Source: Allobosea sp. (lineage in GTDB: Bacteria > Pseudomonadota > Alphaproteobacteria > Rhizobiales > Beijerinckiaceae). Taken from it: a DNA stretch of 64,000 bases. This document shows, in pieces, positions 54,658 through 63,653 of the stretch. Every line of letters begins with the position of its first letter. Positions within the stretch are counted from its first letter, which is position 1. The notes beneath the pieces are model-generated. The model was not told where the DNA came from and searched no databases. It saw only the letters and a program-made list of their open reading frames with translations. Made by a program: the position numbers and the translations under genes. The stretch is taken from assembly GCA_024231975.1 (NCBI GenBank), contig JAAEQB010000080.1, forward strand, positions 47,808 to 111,807, read 5' to 3'.

Positions 54658-57600
54658 TTCTTCGCCCCTATCAAAGAAGCCCACGGCACAATCGACGCAT
54701 TTCCTAGTTTATCTTCCGCTTCGAGAGCTGATAAGAAATCAGATAGAAATCCAATATCCTGATCAGGTAAGTATTTTGCCTTTGAAACGACGTGCTTGTA
54801 AAAAGGCAAACTTCCAACAACTATCATCCGCCATTTTGCTCGACTCAAAATGACGTTCATTCTTCGATTGTCCCTTAAGAAGCCTAAGGCCCTCGCAGGT
54901 GTGGTGTGATGATTGTTTCGCACCAGGGAAACTACGACGACGTCTGCTTCGCCGCCTTGGAACGAGTCAACAGTGCCACAGAAGCCATTGTCATCAACGG
55001 CCGGCGCGAAGCCAGATAGATTTGACAGCGGGCCAGCGCGACCTTTGTCAATCAAGCTTTCTATGCGACGCACTTGCTGCCAATAGGGAGACAGCACGGC
55101 AAGCGAAGGTGCCTGTCCCCCTGCACCAGAAGGGGAAAGCAATTTCAGTACTTCGATGACAGCAGCCGCTTCGTCTGGATTGGACCATGGCGGAGCCTTC
55201 TCACCGCCTCGCCCGCCCGGCCCCTCCTCCCGCGCGAAGGGCATATCGACAAAAATAATTGGCTTGTCCGGCAGGATAGCCTCGTTGCTACTTTTCACCG
55301 GCGGGGCTTCGGAAGCGAACTTGGCTGCCTTCTTCGCATTCGTGTCCAAGGTGCCCTCGTAAAAGCACTTCGAAACGATCCGCGCGATGGCGGGATGCAT
55401 CCGGTATTGCTCGCTCAGGCGGCGCGCAATCCGGGGACCAACATCCCTCGTTTTTTGACGCGACAGCTCCCGTTCTACAAAGGTTTCAAACAGCGTCAGC
55501 AGAGAAAGGGCCTCCGCGCAGGTGCGACCGAAGTCGTCTCCAGCTTTCGAGACTTCGTCGAACGTTTCGTCAATACCCGAATCCTTAAGGTATCTCGAAA
55601 CCAAGCGATCAACCAACTTGACTACCTCCTGCACGGCGGCAGTCGAAGATAGGAGCTTTTCGGTCTTTTCGACGTCGAATGGGGGCAGCTGCTTGTGGTC
55701 CCCGATCATGAGGCGGCGATGCGACAGGAGGAGCGGCGATAGCAATTCTCCGCCCGTCGCCTTCCCCGCCTCTTCCACTACCGTCCAGTCGAACAACCCT
55801 TGCTCTTCGATCAATCGTTCAATGGCGGCCGAGTTTGTCGTGGCAAACACCAAATTGGCCGCTCGGAGGATCATTCCCTCGAAAGCACGGAGTTCAGCGG
55901 CAATCCGCCTGCTAGGACCGTTTCCGCCGGAACGTCCCGCACCGGGCGACGATTTTGCCGAGGCAAGAGCCTTCACTCTGGATATCAGGTGAGCGGAAGC
56001 CTCCTCCATCAAGGAGCTTGCAGACAACTCCTGCAGCAGCTTATCGGCTTGAACATCAATCTCCAGCTCGCCGGCGTCATCGTCATCTGCGGCCCTTGCC
56101 CGCACCATCAAGGGGCCGTTTTCTTCGTCGGCCGATTTGAAAGTTAGGCGCACCTCTTTCATCAGGTGATCGATCGCCGAATTGCTCTGCGCCGACAGCA
56201 GGATACGTGCCGTGGAATCGTCGCCAATGTGGCGCGCCACGAGATCTCCCACAAGATAGGTCTTGCCAACTCCCGGCGGCCCTTGCAGAAGAAAAAGCGG
56301 AAGCGTGGAGAGTATCTCGCGTAAAGCACTTTGCTTCGATCTGTCGAGTTCCTTGAAAGATTCTGCGCTCTCATCGAGAGGATCTTGACTATCCTCGATT
56401 CTCATTCGAGGATCAACGAACATTCTAAGTAGTTCGCCGTGATTTCTTAACGCTCCCAACGCCTTCAGTCGGCGTTTAAACTGCGCGATCCGACCTGCCA
56501 TATCCGCCGGAATAAGGAATCCGAATGAGCGCGTCTGAGGAAGCGTTTGCCCTTCGAACTTCATGCACTCAACGTCGTTAAGTTCCTCAAAATCCATGAA
56601 GCGCCAAGCCGTGCTCGTTGGCGAGCGCTCGCCGAGTGTGCCGGGCTCGGAGAAAATCCACGCTCCTTCGTCACGTGGCGTTTCAGAGCTTAACAGTTTG
56701 CGTAATCTAACCGCGGGCGCATCCAGTCCGAGGCAAGATGAAAGCTCCGCCCTGTCCCTGTCGACACGTGAAACAACGTGTATGTTTTTTTGATCAATAC
56801 CGTCGCCGCTACCCCTTGAAATAACTTCAATTGGAAATATATCCGCGGCCGCATATGCCATTTCCAAAATTAATAACAAAGCGAATGACTGATGCATTCG
56901 AGCCGTGTCCGTAATTTTACTTACTTTCTCAACCGTACGATCGATGTACTCTTCCCAATGCTGAACTCGCCCGCGCCGACGAGGAAATGATTGAGCTGCA
57001 TCGGTACTTCTGATTATTTCCAGCGATGCCGTGTTGATTAGAGTTTCACCGATCACAAGCGCTTTCGCCGGCGGATCAAGATCAACCCTTTCGGAATAGG
57101 CAAACTCCCAGTTCGGGGCGTCAGGAGAGTTCGGGCGCCGATACGGTGTTAGCCGATAATTCAGGCTTCGACCAAAAAGAGCATATCGCGCAGATCCGCC
57201 CTCTCGAATTGCAACCAACTGCGTCTGCTCGCCGAGATCATCGCGTATGAAACGCAATTGCTGCACGTCGTCAGTGACTTCAATCTGGGCGCCAGAGGCT
57301 TTTCTGATCGCTTCCGATAGAGGGCTTCCAGAACCAAGCCGTACAGCAAGGCAAAGCGCAGCCTCCCTGCCTGCGACTTCGGCGGCAATACCGTCAATGA
57401 TTGCCTGCATTCGCGTAGCGATGTACTCGCCATCGAGCCGCTCGACATGCTCAAGCCCTAGCATGGCCCTGAGAAGCCGCGCCTCAGCCGCCGAAACATG
57501 ATCTGCGATACGCGAAGCGACTATCTTGAGGTCATTGAGTGGGGCCAGCGGGATATCGAGAATTACGGCGGCGAGGTGGGCGAGATCGCGCCAATCGCGA

Positions 57601-58220
57601 GCGAAGGAGAACACGCGCTCCTCTCGGGGAGCCTTTATCTTTTTTTCCTCGCTGGCGTCGATCGCAGCGATCCGCATCGACCACTCGAAACCGGTCAATC
57701 GAAAGTCTGGTTCTTCATCGAGTGCGGTCACGATCGACCAAGGATCGATGTTCCGATGGATCGTGCCTTGCGAGTGTAGAAGCTCGACGCCGTTCACAAT
57801 GCGTAGAATATTCGCCCAGAGCAGGCGTCGGATACGCGGTTGCCGAGCCTGCGCGAGGAGCGGTGGTTTGCGGCTTGCGTTAAGAAAGACGTCGAGGGGG
57901 CTTCCTTGGCCAGGATCCAAAACGAGGTAGAAGCCAGCGTTATCTTTCCCGCTGCCCACCATCGGCACGAGCAGCTCATCGGCACGCGGGACTGCTGATA
58001 AGCGCTGCAGCTGGCGGATTTCGCTGCGCCAGATCATTTCCAAGTCTTGATCGTCGACGCCTTTGGCGCGCGGCCAAGTTTTAATTAGAACCTCGCGTGA
58101 ATCGCGCGTCCGAGCTGCATCTATTCCGGCGCGTCCCTGCTTGCGGTCCGGCTTGAGGAGGTACTTATCGTCGAGCGCGTAGTCCGCAAGATAGCCAGAT
58201 TTAGACTTACGCCCCGACAT
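54654..58220 (-). CDS. mkoA: Kinase-like/UPF1-type SF1 helicase fusion (MkoA-like, Mokosh type I)
   Basis: 1188 aa from the ATG at 58220 with a GGGAGG site; a TTG 39 codons upstream gives a non-homologous extension. Residues about 20-290 are protein-kinase-like: VLIK lysine K47 and a helix-C glutamate (E67 region) are present. The HRD motif is HRN (H155-R156-N157) and DFG is TGF, so it looks like a pseudokinase. Residues about 625-1160 are a COG1112/UPF1-like helicase: Walker A GPPGVGKT 647-654, VVEEAGK 814-820, DHKQLPP 841-847, EQYRMHP 937-943, SFQGGEADVV 1086-1095, NVILSRAK 1122-1129. Kinase-like plus helicase beside a PLD protein is the Mokosh type I arrangement of anti-phage defence. Confidence 0.82.
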   Translation of the reverse strand: MSGRKSKSGYLADYALDDKYLLKPDRKQGRAGIDAARTRDSREVLIKTWPRAKGVDDQDLEMIWRSEIRQLQRLSAVPRADELLVPMVGSGKDNAGFYLVLDPGQGSPLDVFLNASRKPPLLAQARQPRIRRLLWANILRIVNGVELLHSQGTIHRNIDPWSIVTALDEEPDFRLTGFEWSMRIAAIDASEEKKIKAPREERVFSFARDWRDLAHLAAVILDIPLAPLNDLKIVASRIADHVSAAEARLLRAMLGLEHVERLDGEYIATRMQAIIDGIAAEVAGREAALCLAVRLGSGSPLSEAIRKASGAQIEVTDDVQQLRFIRDDLGEQTQLVAIREGGSARYALFGRSLNYRLTPYRRPNSPDAPNWEFAYSERVDLDPPAKALVIGETLINTASLEIIRSTDAAQSFPRRRGRVQHWEEYIDRTVEKVSKITDTARMHQSFALLLILEMAYAAADIFPIEVISRGSGDGIDQKNIHVVSRVDRDRAELSSCLGLDAPAVRLRKLLSSETPRDEGAWIFSEPGTLGERSPTSTAWRFMDFEELNDVECMKFEGQTLPQTRSFGFLIPADMAGRIAQFKRRLKALGALRNHGELLRMFVDPRMRIEDSQDPLDESAESFKELDRSKQSALREILSTLPLFLLQGPPGVGKTYLVGDLVARHIGDDSTARILLSAQSNSAIDHLMKEVRLTFKSADEENGPLMVRARAADDDDAGELEIDVQADKLLQELSASSLMEEASAHLISRVKALASAKSSPGAGRSGGNGPSRRIAAELRAFEGMILRAANLVFATTNSAAIERLIEEQGLFDWTVVEEAGKATGGELLSPLLLSHRRLMIGDHKQLPPFDVEKTEKLLSSTAAVQEVVKLVDRLVSRYLKDSGIDETFDEVSKAGDDFGRTCAEALSLLTLFETFVERELSRQKTRDVGPRIARRLSEQYRMHPAIARIVSKCFYEGTLDTNAKKAAKFASEAPPVKSSNEAILPDKPIIFVDMPFAREEGPGGRGGEKAPPWSNPDEAAAVIEVLKLLSPSGAGGQAPSLAVLSPYWQQVRRIESLIDKGRAGPLSNLSGFAPAVDDNGFCGTVDSFQGGEADVVVVSLVRNNHHTTPARALGFLRDNRRMNVILSRAKWRMIVVGSLPFYKHVVSKAKYLPDQDIGFLSDFLSALEAEDKLGNASIVPWASLIGAKK

Positions 58221-58575
58221 ACGCGCCTCCCACCACATGGCTAGAGGTACAACAGATTCTCTGACACAAAATAGGGGGACGCTTGAAACTTGGAGTTGCA
58301 GCTCAAGCGGCAGCCGATAATCCACAGAATTGAGCAAAGAGCCCTGACTGCAGCATTCTGAGAATTGGCGGACCGAAGCTCCTAGGGCAAGTTGCGGTCA
58401 CCAGGTAGTGGTGGAACTAAGGTCCGCTTCGGCGGCATTGACGTAGAGTCCGCAGCCGGCTCAACACGTCAATCTTTCCCGTGATTGGCGACGACGCCTC
58501 AGGGTTGCATATTCTCTGGCAAAAATGGCTAAATCGCTCTAACGTTGAACGACGGATGCGAGCCTGCCAGACCTC
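58221..58575. other. Divergent control region between the two helicase genes
   Basis: 355 bp with no gene. It must contain the promoters of the Mokosh-like pair (minus) and of the second helicase (plus). A weak plus-strand promoter-like TTGCAT with a downstream CTAAAT near 58504-58533 is the best candidate. No clear operator dyad was seen. Confidence 0.55.
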
Positions 58576-61500
58576 ATGAAGCGCCCCCTGTTTCAAGCTC
58601 GCATCACTGACCTCGAAGCGCTTTTCGAAAGATCCCGCACCGACCGCGCGGCCTTAGAGGAGCTGTCTCGGGAACTTAAACATCGCTCCGTCGACCGCGC
58701 GCAGGCATTGCAGCGAAAGGTAGTGCAGGCGCTAGGCGTCATTCCGAAGGCGCCGTCGATCGTCGATGTTCCGAAGGCCTCGCGACTGATGCCAGATGGG
58801 CCCGCGCGTCCGGAAGTGCCAGCGCCCCCAGCCGTCCCCAAAAATGTCCCCGCAGCCAACCAACCGGAGGTGGTCACAACGATTGATCACGAGCCGACGG
58901 TGATTATCCGTCGGGCCTTCACGCCGATGCAGAGAACGACAAGGCGTCGCCCCGAAGCGTATGGAGATCGGCCCGACGATATCCTGTCTGCATGGACTGC
59001 CCTGGAGGTGCTTTCACCATTCACCTACGCCAAGCCATCCGATCTGGTGGAGGGCGACGAGCGACGCATTGCGCGGATAGCGGATCAGCTCTTCATGCCC
59101 TGGGCGAACGGCGGTGAGAAGGCGCGGCCCAGTACGCAGCTGTTCTATCATATCGTGCTGGGCGCCGTTCGTATGGAAGAGGCTACGAAGGCTCTGTTAG
59201 AGGTGTTCGTCGACGATCATGCCGATCGCCGGCCGGAGCGTGGCTACGCTGGCATCGCGACCATCACGGTCGACAAGCATGGGCGGCCGATCCCCGAGAA
59301 CGCTGTGGCTATTTCGAGCTTTGCCTGGGGCCTGCCGCTGGCATTGCGCGGCGACCTTAGGACACTTGGCGATTGGCCTTCGATCGAGCCGAAACTGGTA
59401 GACGCCGTCGATCGGCAGGTCCGCCGGCAGGACGACGAAGGTAATCTGTTACCTCTGGACGCCGCCACGATCGAGCAGGCTGGCGAGTTCATCGCGAAGC
59501 GGCTCGCCTTACCAGCCGATATGATCGACCCGCCCGGATTTGCCCTGCGTCACTACCACTACTGGAAAGCGACCGAGCCACCCGACCCCCCACTTCTTGG
59601 CAGCTTTTATCTCGGCGACCTGGCCGCCGCTCGGACGGCGGTGTCGGGTAAGGCGCATCGGAACCTCGCGCGATACCTGGGTCTGGAAAAGCCGAAGGCC
59701 TGGATCGACCTTCGCAAGGATGACAATGCGCTCGCGGACGCCTTGTCTCCGTCGCGCATGCCGCTCGGCCGATGGACCTCGAAGGATCGGCATCCACTCG
59801 TCTTGCTTCAGCAAGCCGTGGTCAACCTCGCCGTCTCGAATGACCCCGAGACCTCAATCCTGCCCGTCAACGGTCCGCCGGGAACCGGCAAAACCACGCT
59901 GCTCAGGGATCTGGTCGCCGCGCTGGTCGTGAATCGTGCCGAGGCCATGTGCGGCTTCGACGATCCAGAGAAGGCGTTTGTCCATACGGGAGAGAAGCGG
60001 CGTGCGGGAACGGGGTACAACCATATCTACCGTCCGGACGAGCGCCTCCTCGGTTTCGAGATGCTCGTCGCCTCCTCGAATAACAGGGCCGTCGAGAACG
60101 TCAGCGAGGAATTACCCCTGAGTGGGGCCGTGGCAACGGATGCCCCAAACCTGACTTACTTCAAGACCGTCTCGGACAATGTCGCCGGCGATAAGCCCAC
60201 CTGGGGTCTGATCGCGGCAGTGCTCGGCAACTCGTCGAACCGCTTCAAGTTCAAGCAAGCAATGTGGAACGACGACGATCGCGGGCTTCGCAGCTATCTG
60301 AGCGAGGTGGCTGGTCAACCGCAGTTCATCGAGGAGGTCGATCCGAAGACTCAGAAGGTCCTTCGCAAGCGCAAGCCGGAAGTCGTATCGAGGGAACGCC
60401 CGCCAACCTCGCACGAGGCGGCATTGAAGGAATGGCGATCGGCGCGCAAGGCGTTCAGGCAAGCATTGGCCGAGGCACGCGCCTACCGGGATCTCCTCGA
60501 TGCCGCGCGCAAGGGGGAAGGCTCCATCGGTGCCAGGGCCGCCGCGATGCGGGAGGCAGAGCGCGGCAGGCTCGCGGCTGAGCAAGCGTTCGCCGCCCTC
60601 CAGCGTGACGTCGACCAGGCGGAGACAGACAACGGATTTACGCAGGCAGCTGAACGAGGTTCTCGCGAGCGCTCGGCCGCTCATGCCAAGGATGCTCCGA
60701 ACCTGTTGAGCCGCCTGTTCGGAGGCGGGGTGGCGAAGGCATGGGGCGAAATGAAGGCCCAACTGGACGCTGAGCGCGAGCGGGCCGTCCGCTGCCAGCG
60801 TGAGGCGGCCAACGCCCTGTCGGTGGCGAACGATCGACGCGGTGCCGGCCGGCAGAGCTTGTCCGCAGCGACGGCGACGTTCGAGGCGGCGAGGCAATCC
60901 TTCGAGGCATCCAAGGAGCATTTCGAGGTCTTAAGGACGCGTTGCGGGTCGCGAGCGATCAATGCTGCCTTCTTTGCGCGCGATGACGAGTCAAAAAATC
61001 TCACGTCGCCTTGGCTGGATGCGGCGGCGCACCGTCAACGGGATGAGCTTTTCGAGTGCGCGATGAGGGTACACAAGGCATTCATCGGGGCTGCAGCGAA
61101 GCCTGTGCGCAACAATCTCGATATGCTGTTCAAGACCTTCTTCGGTCGTGGCGCGTGGTCTCCGAAAATGGCACCGGTCATGCCTGGGCTATGGTCGACG
61201 CTGTTCATGGTCGTGCCGGTGATATCCACGACATTTGCCTCAGTTGAGCGGATGATTGGCTACTTGCCGGCGGGTTCGCTCGGATGGGTTCTGATCGACG
61301 AGGCCGGGCAGGCAGTGCCGCAGGCGGCGATCGGCGCATTGATGCGCACGCAACGCGCGGTGGTCGTAGGCGACCCGCTTCAGGTCGAACCAGTGACCAG
61401 CTTGCCGACACAGCTGTCCGAGACGATCTGCGAGGAGTTCGACATCAACCCAGACCGCTGGAATGCGCCCAGTGCCTCCGTGCAAACGGTAAGCGACGCC

Positions 61501-62181
61501 ACGAGTAGCCGAGGAACCGTGTTTCCTCGCGCGGGTGAGGACATCACGGTTGGCTTACCGCTTCTCGTGCACAGGCGATGCGCCGAACCGATGTTCGGGA
61601 TTGCAAACGACGTTGCGTACGGCGGACTGATGGTGAAGGCCACGCCCGATCGTTCGTCGGAAATCCGTGAGGTCTTGGGCCACTCGCATTGGATCGACGT
61701 CAAGCCAGGCCGGACCGAGGACAAATGGAGCGAGGCCGAGGGCCAGGCAGTGCTCGATCTCCTGCGCCGTCTAGGCGAGGCGGACGTTGAGAATCCGGAT
61801 CTCTACATAATCTCGCCATTCCGGATCGTGGCGCAGCAACTGAGGCAGCGCATCGCCGCCAGCGGATTACTCAAGCGGTGGACCGACAAGCCCTATGATT
61901 GGGCTCGCGACCACATCGGCACCGTCCATACCGTCCAGGGCCGCGAAGCCGATACCGTCATCCTCGTCCTCGGCGCCGCGCTTCCTGCACAGAGCGGTGC
62001 AAGGCAATGGGCTGGAGGGACGGTGAACCTCCTCAATGTCGCAGTCACACGTGCGAAGGAGAATATCTACGTCGTCGGCACGCGCGCTGCATGGGCGAAC
62101 GCGGGTCATTTCGGGATCTTAGCTTCCCGCGTGCAGCCGCCAGAGAACGCACATGCCCAGCCGGAACGATCACTCGTGTAA
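58576..62181 (+). CDS. Large UPF1-like SF1 helicase with helical insert (unassigned family)
   Basis: 1201 aa. The N-terminal 400 residues are unrecognised: a helical start, a Pro/Ala linker at about 73-95, then a folded part with DILSAWTALEVLSPFTYAKPSDL (135-157). The helicase core spans about 405-1170: Walker A GPPGTGKT 433-440, IDEAGQA 907-913, GDPLQVEP 932-939, LPLLVHRRCAEPMF near 994-1007, GTVHTVQGREADTV 1115-1128 and NVAVTRAKENIYVVG 1154-1168. Between motifs I and II is a charged helical, probably coiled-coil insert (about 610-790). It is COG1112-like. Divergent from the Mokosh-like pair and convergent with the GIY-YIG gene. No nuclease domain seen. The ribosome site before the ATG is weak. 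Confidence 0.85.
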   Translation: MKRPLFQARITDLEALFERSRTDRAALEELSRELKHRSVDRAQALQRKVVQALGVIPKAPSIVDVPKASRLMPDGPARPEVPAPPAVPKNVPAANQPEVVTTIDHEPTVIIRRAFTPMQRTTRRRPEAYGDRPDDILSAWTALEVLSPFTYAKPSDLVEGDERRIARIADQLFMPWANGGEKARPSTQLFYHIVLGAVRMEEATKALLEVFVDDHADRRPERGYAGIATITVDKHGRPIPENAVAISSFAWGLPLALRGDLRTLGDWPSIEPKLVDAVDRQVRRQDDEGNLLPLDAATIEQAGEFIAKRLALPADMIDPPGFALRHYHYWKATEPPDPPLLGSFYLGDLAAARTAVSGKAHRNLARYLGLEKPKAWIDLRKDDNALADALSPSRMPLGRWTSKDRHPLVLLQQAVVNLAVSNDPETSILPVNGPPGTGKTTLLRDLVAALVVNRAEAMCGFDDPEKAFVHTGEKRRAGTGYNHIYRPDERLLGFEMLVASSNNRAVENVSEELPLSGAVATDAPNLTYFKTVSDNVAGDKPTWGLIAAVLGNSSNRFKFKQAMWNDDDRGLRSYLSEVAGQPQFIEEVDPKTQKVLRKRKPEVVSRERPPTSHEAALKEWRSARKAFRQALAEARAYRDLLDAARKGEGSIGARAAAMREAERGRLAAEQAFAALQRDVDQAETDNGFTQAAERGSRERSAAHAKDAPNLLSRLFGGGVAKAWGEMKAQLDAERERAVRCQREAANALSVANDRRGAGRQSLSAATATFEAARQSFEASKEHFEVLRTRCGSRAINAAFFARDDESKNLTSPWLDAAAHRQRDELFECAMRVHKAFIGAAAKPVRNNLDMLFKTFFGRGAWSPKMAPVMPGLWSTLFMVVPVISTTFASVERMIGYLPAGSLGWVLIDEAGQAVPQAAIGALMRTQRAVVVGDPLQVEPVTSLPTQLSETICEEFDINPDRWNAPSASVQTVSDATSSRGTVFPRAGEDITVGLPLLVHRRCAEPMFGIANDVAYGGLMVKATPDRSSEIREVLGHSHWIDVKPGRTEDKWSEAEGQAVLDLLRRLGEADVENPDLYIISPFRIVAQQLRQRIAASGLLKRWTDKPYDWARDHIGTVHTVQGREADTVILVLGAALPAQSGARQWAGGTVNLLNVAVTRAKENIYVVGTRAAWANAGHFGILASRVQPPENAHAQPERSLV

Positions 62182-62258
62182 GGCGCGACACCCACGCAGG
62201 TCTTAACACCTCTCTTCTCGACTGCCGGACAGCTAGTCCCTTACCCGGGCGGTTCACC

Positions 62259-63653
62259 TCAGAGCTCAGCAGGAAATAGCTCAATGGTCTCGGCTTGCGC
62301 TAAGAGCGCCGCGTTCCTGCGCGCGAGGGTCTCTCGATACTCCTGAGCCTCGATGTCCCTGAAAAATGGCGCCAGAGGTGCCAGCTTCTTCACTGCCGCT
62401 TCAACATCTTCGATACTCGCCCTGAAGAACTCCTTCCGGAAATTCTCTGTATTGATCCTGACGCCCGCGAACTCCGAATGCAGCGCGCGCTCCAACGCCG
62501 GGGCGTCATCGCTGTAAATGATGGCGTGGGTGTCGAAGGCGAAGGGCACGCTTGCATCGCCAAGCTCACTTACGCGATCGACAGGGTCCAAACGACGCGT
62601 GAGACCGATTTTGACAACGCTGTCGCCGAACGATCCGATATTCGAGATGATATAGACATATCCAGATCGTGTGCGCTCGGCCATCGCCTGGGCTCGTTCA
62701 ACTTTGGCATGCGCTTCTGCCAAATCCTTCTCCAGCATTTTGATTTGTTGATTGAATGCATCCAACTGCGGACCCGCAACGGCGGCAGCCTCCGCTTTGG
62801 CCCTATCAAGAAGCCGCTGATAACGTGCTTCCTCTTCCTCCGCCCGTTCCATATCACGCAGCAGTCGTTGTTCTTCGCGGGCGGCCCGCGCCTGCTCGGC
62901 TCTCTCTTCCTTCTCGGCCTTAAGCTTTTCCCGATACTCGTGAGCGAGGTAAAGTTCGCGAAGCTTCTGGTTCAGATACTCGTCAGCGATAACCACCGAA
63001 TTCGACTCATTCAGTTTGTCGATCTGGGTTCGCGCGTTGATGATGCGCTTTTCCATCGCGTTGACGTTATTCCAGCGCGCGTTCGCAATAGCCGCCTCAC
63101 ATTCGTTGTTGAAAGCGCGCAGCGTTAGTCGGATATTTCTGTTGGTCATGGTTTGGCCTTTGGCCGCGCTGCCGTCGACAGTCCATGTCGTCATTGCCAG
63201 AACAGCGAGCTTGTCGGCGATCATCTGCTTCTGCACGCCGCGGACGCGCTCGATCTCGCTGCGATATCGCTGACTGTCCGTGTAGTCGAAATGGGGTTCG
63301 TACACCCCCAGTTCAGCGAAGGCCAAGCGCTCGTCGAACACGGCGACCTCTCGCGCGAGACGATCGTAAGTGCTCTTTTTCTGCGCGTACGATCCTTTCA
63401 AGTTGTCGATATCAGCAGTCAGACGTGAGATTTCTGAATTAAGCCGTGCGATCTCCTCGTCCTGATCGACGATGGGCTGAAATCGCAAGAGCATCTGCTT
63501 GTGCTTGTCAAGCAGAGCCTTGAACTGCTCCGCCAAAGCGTTCACCTCGGCGCGGCGTTTGCGTCGCTCCCGGATCCACAGATACCCCAACAGCGATGCG
63601 ATAAGCGGCATCGCCAAAAGGACGGCCGCAATCACGGTCGAGGTGCGATCCAT
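62259..63653 (-). CDS. Membrane-anchored DUF4041/GIY-YIG nuclease-domain protein
   Basis: 464 aa from the ATG at 63653 (AGGGGGGA site). A single N-terminal membrane helix (residues 5-27) is followed by a coiled coil (about 60-105), a DUF4041 region (VYEPHFDYTDSQRYRSEIERVRG, 117-140), a second long coiled coil (240-330) and a C-terminal GIY-YIG domain of the T5orf172/Mug113 type. Its marks are GYVYIISN 331-338, VKIGLTRRLDPVDRV 347-361, ALERALHSEF 386-395 and FRKEFF 405-410. DUF4041-GIY-YIG proteins are frequent in phages and defence islands. Convergent with the large helicase (77 bp between stops). Confidence 0.83.
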   Translation of the reverse strand: MDRTSTVIAAVLLAMPLIASLLGYLWIRERRKRRAEVNALAEQFKALLDKHKQMLLRFQPIVDQDEEIARLNSEISRLTADIDNLKGSYAQKKSTYDRLAREVAVFDERLAFAELGVYEPHFDYTDSQRYRSEIERVRGVQKQMIADKLAVLAMTTWTVDGSAAKGQTMTNRNIRLTLRAFNNECEAAIANARWNNVNAMEKRIINARTQIDKLNESNSVVIADEYLNQKLRELYLAHEYREKLKAEKEERAEQARAAREEQRLLRDMERAEEEEARYQRLLDRAKAEAAAVAGPQLDAFNQQIKMLEKDLAEAHAKVERAQAMAERTRSGYVYIISNIGSFGDSVVKIGLTRRLDPVDRVSELGDASVPFAFDTHAIIYSDDAPALERALHSEFAGVRINTENFRKEFFRASIEDVEAAVKKLAPLAPFFRDIEAQEYRETLARRNAALLAQAETIELFPAEL

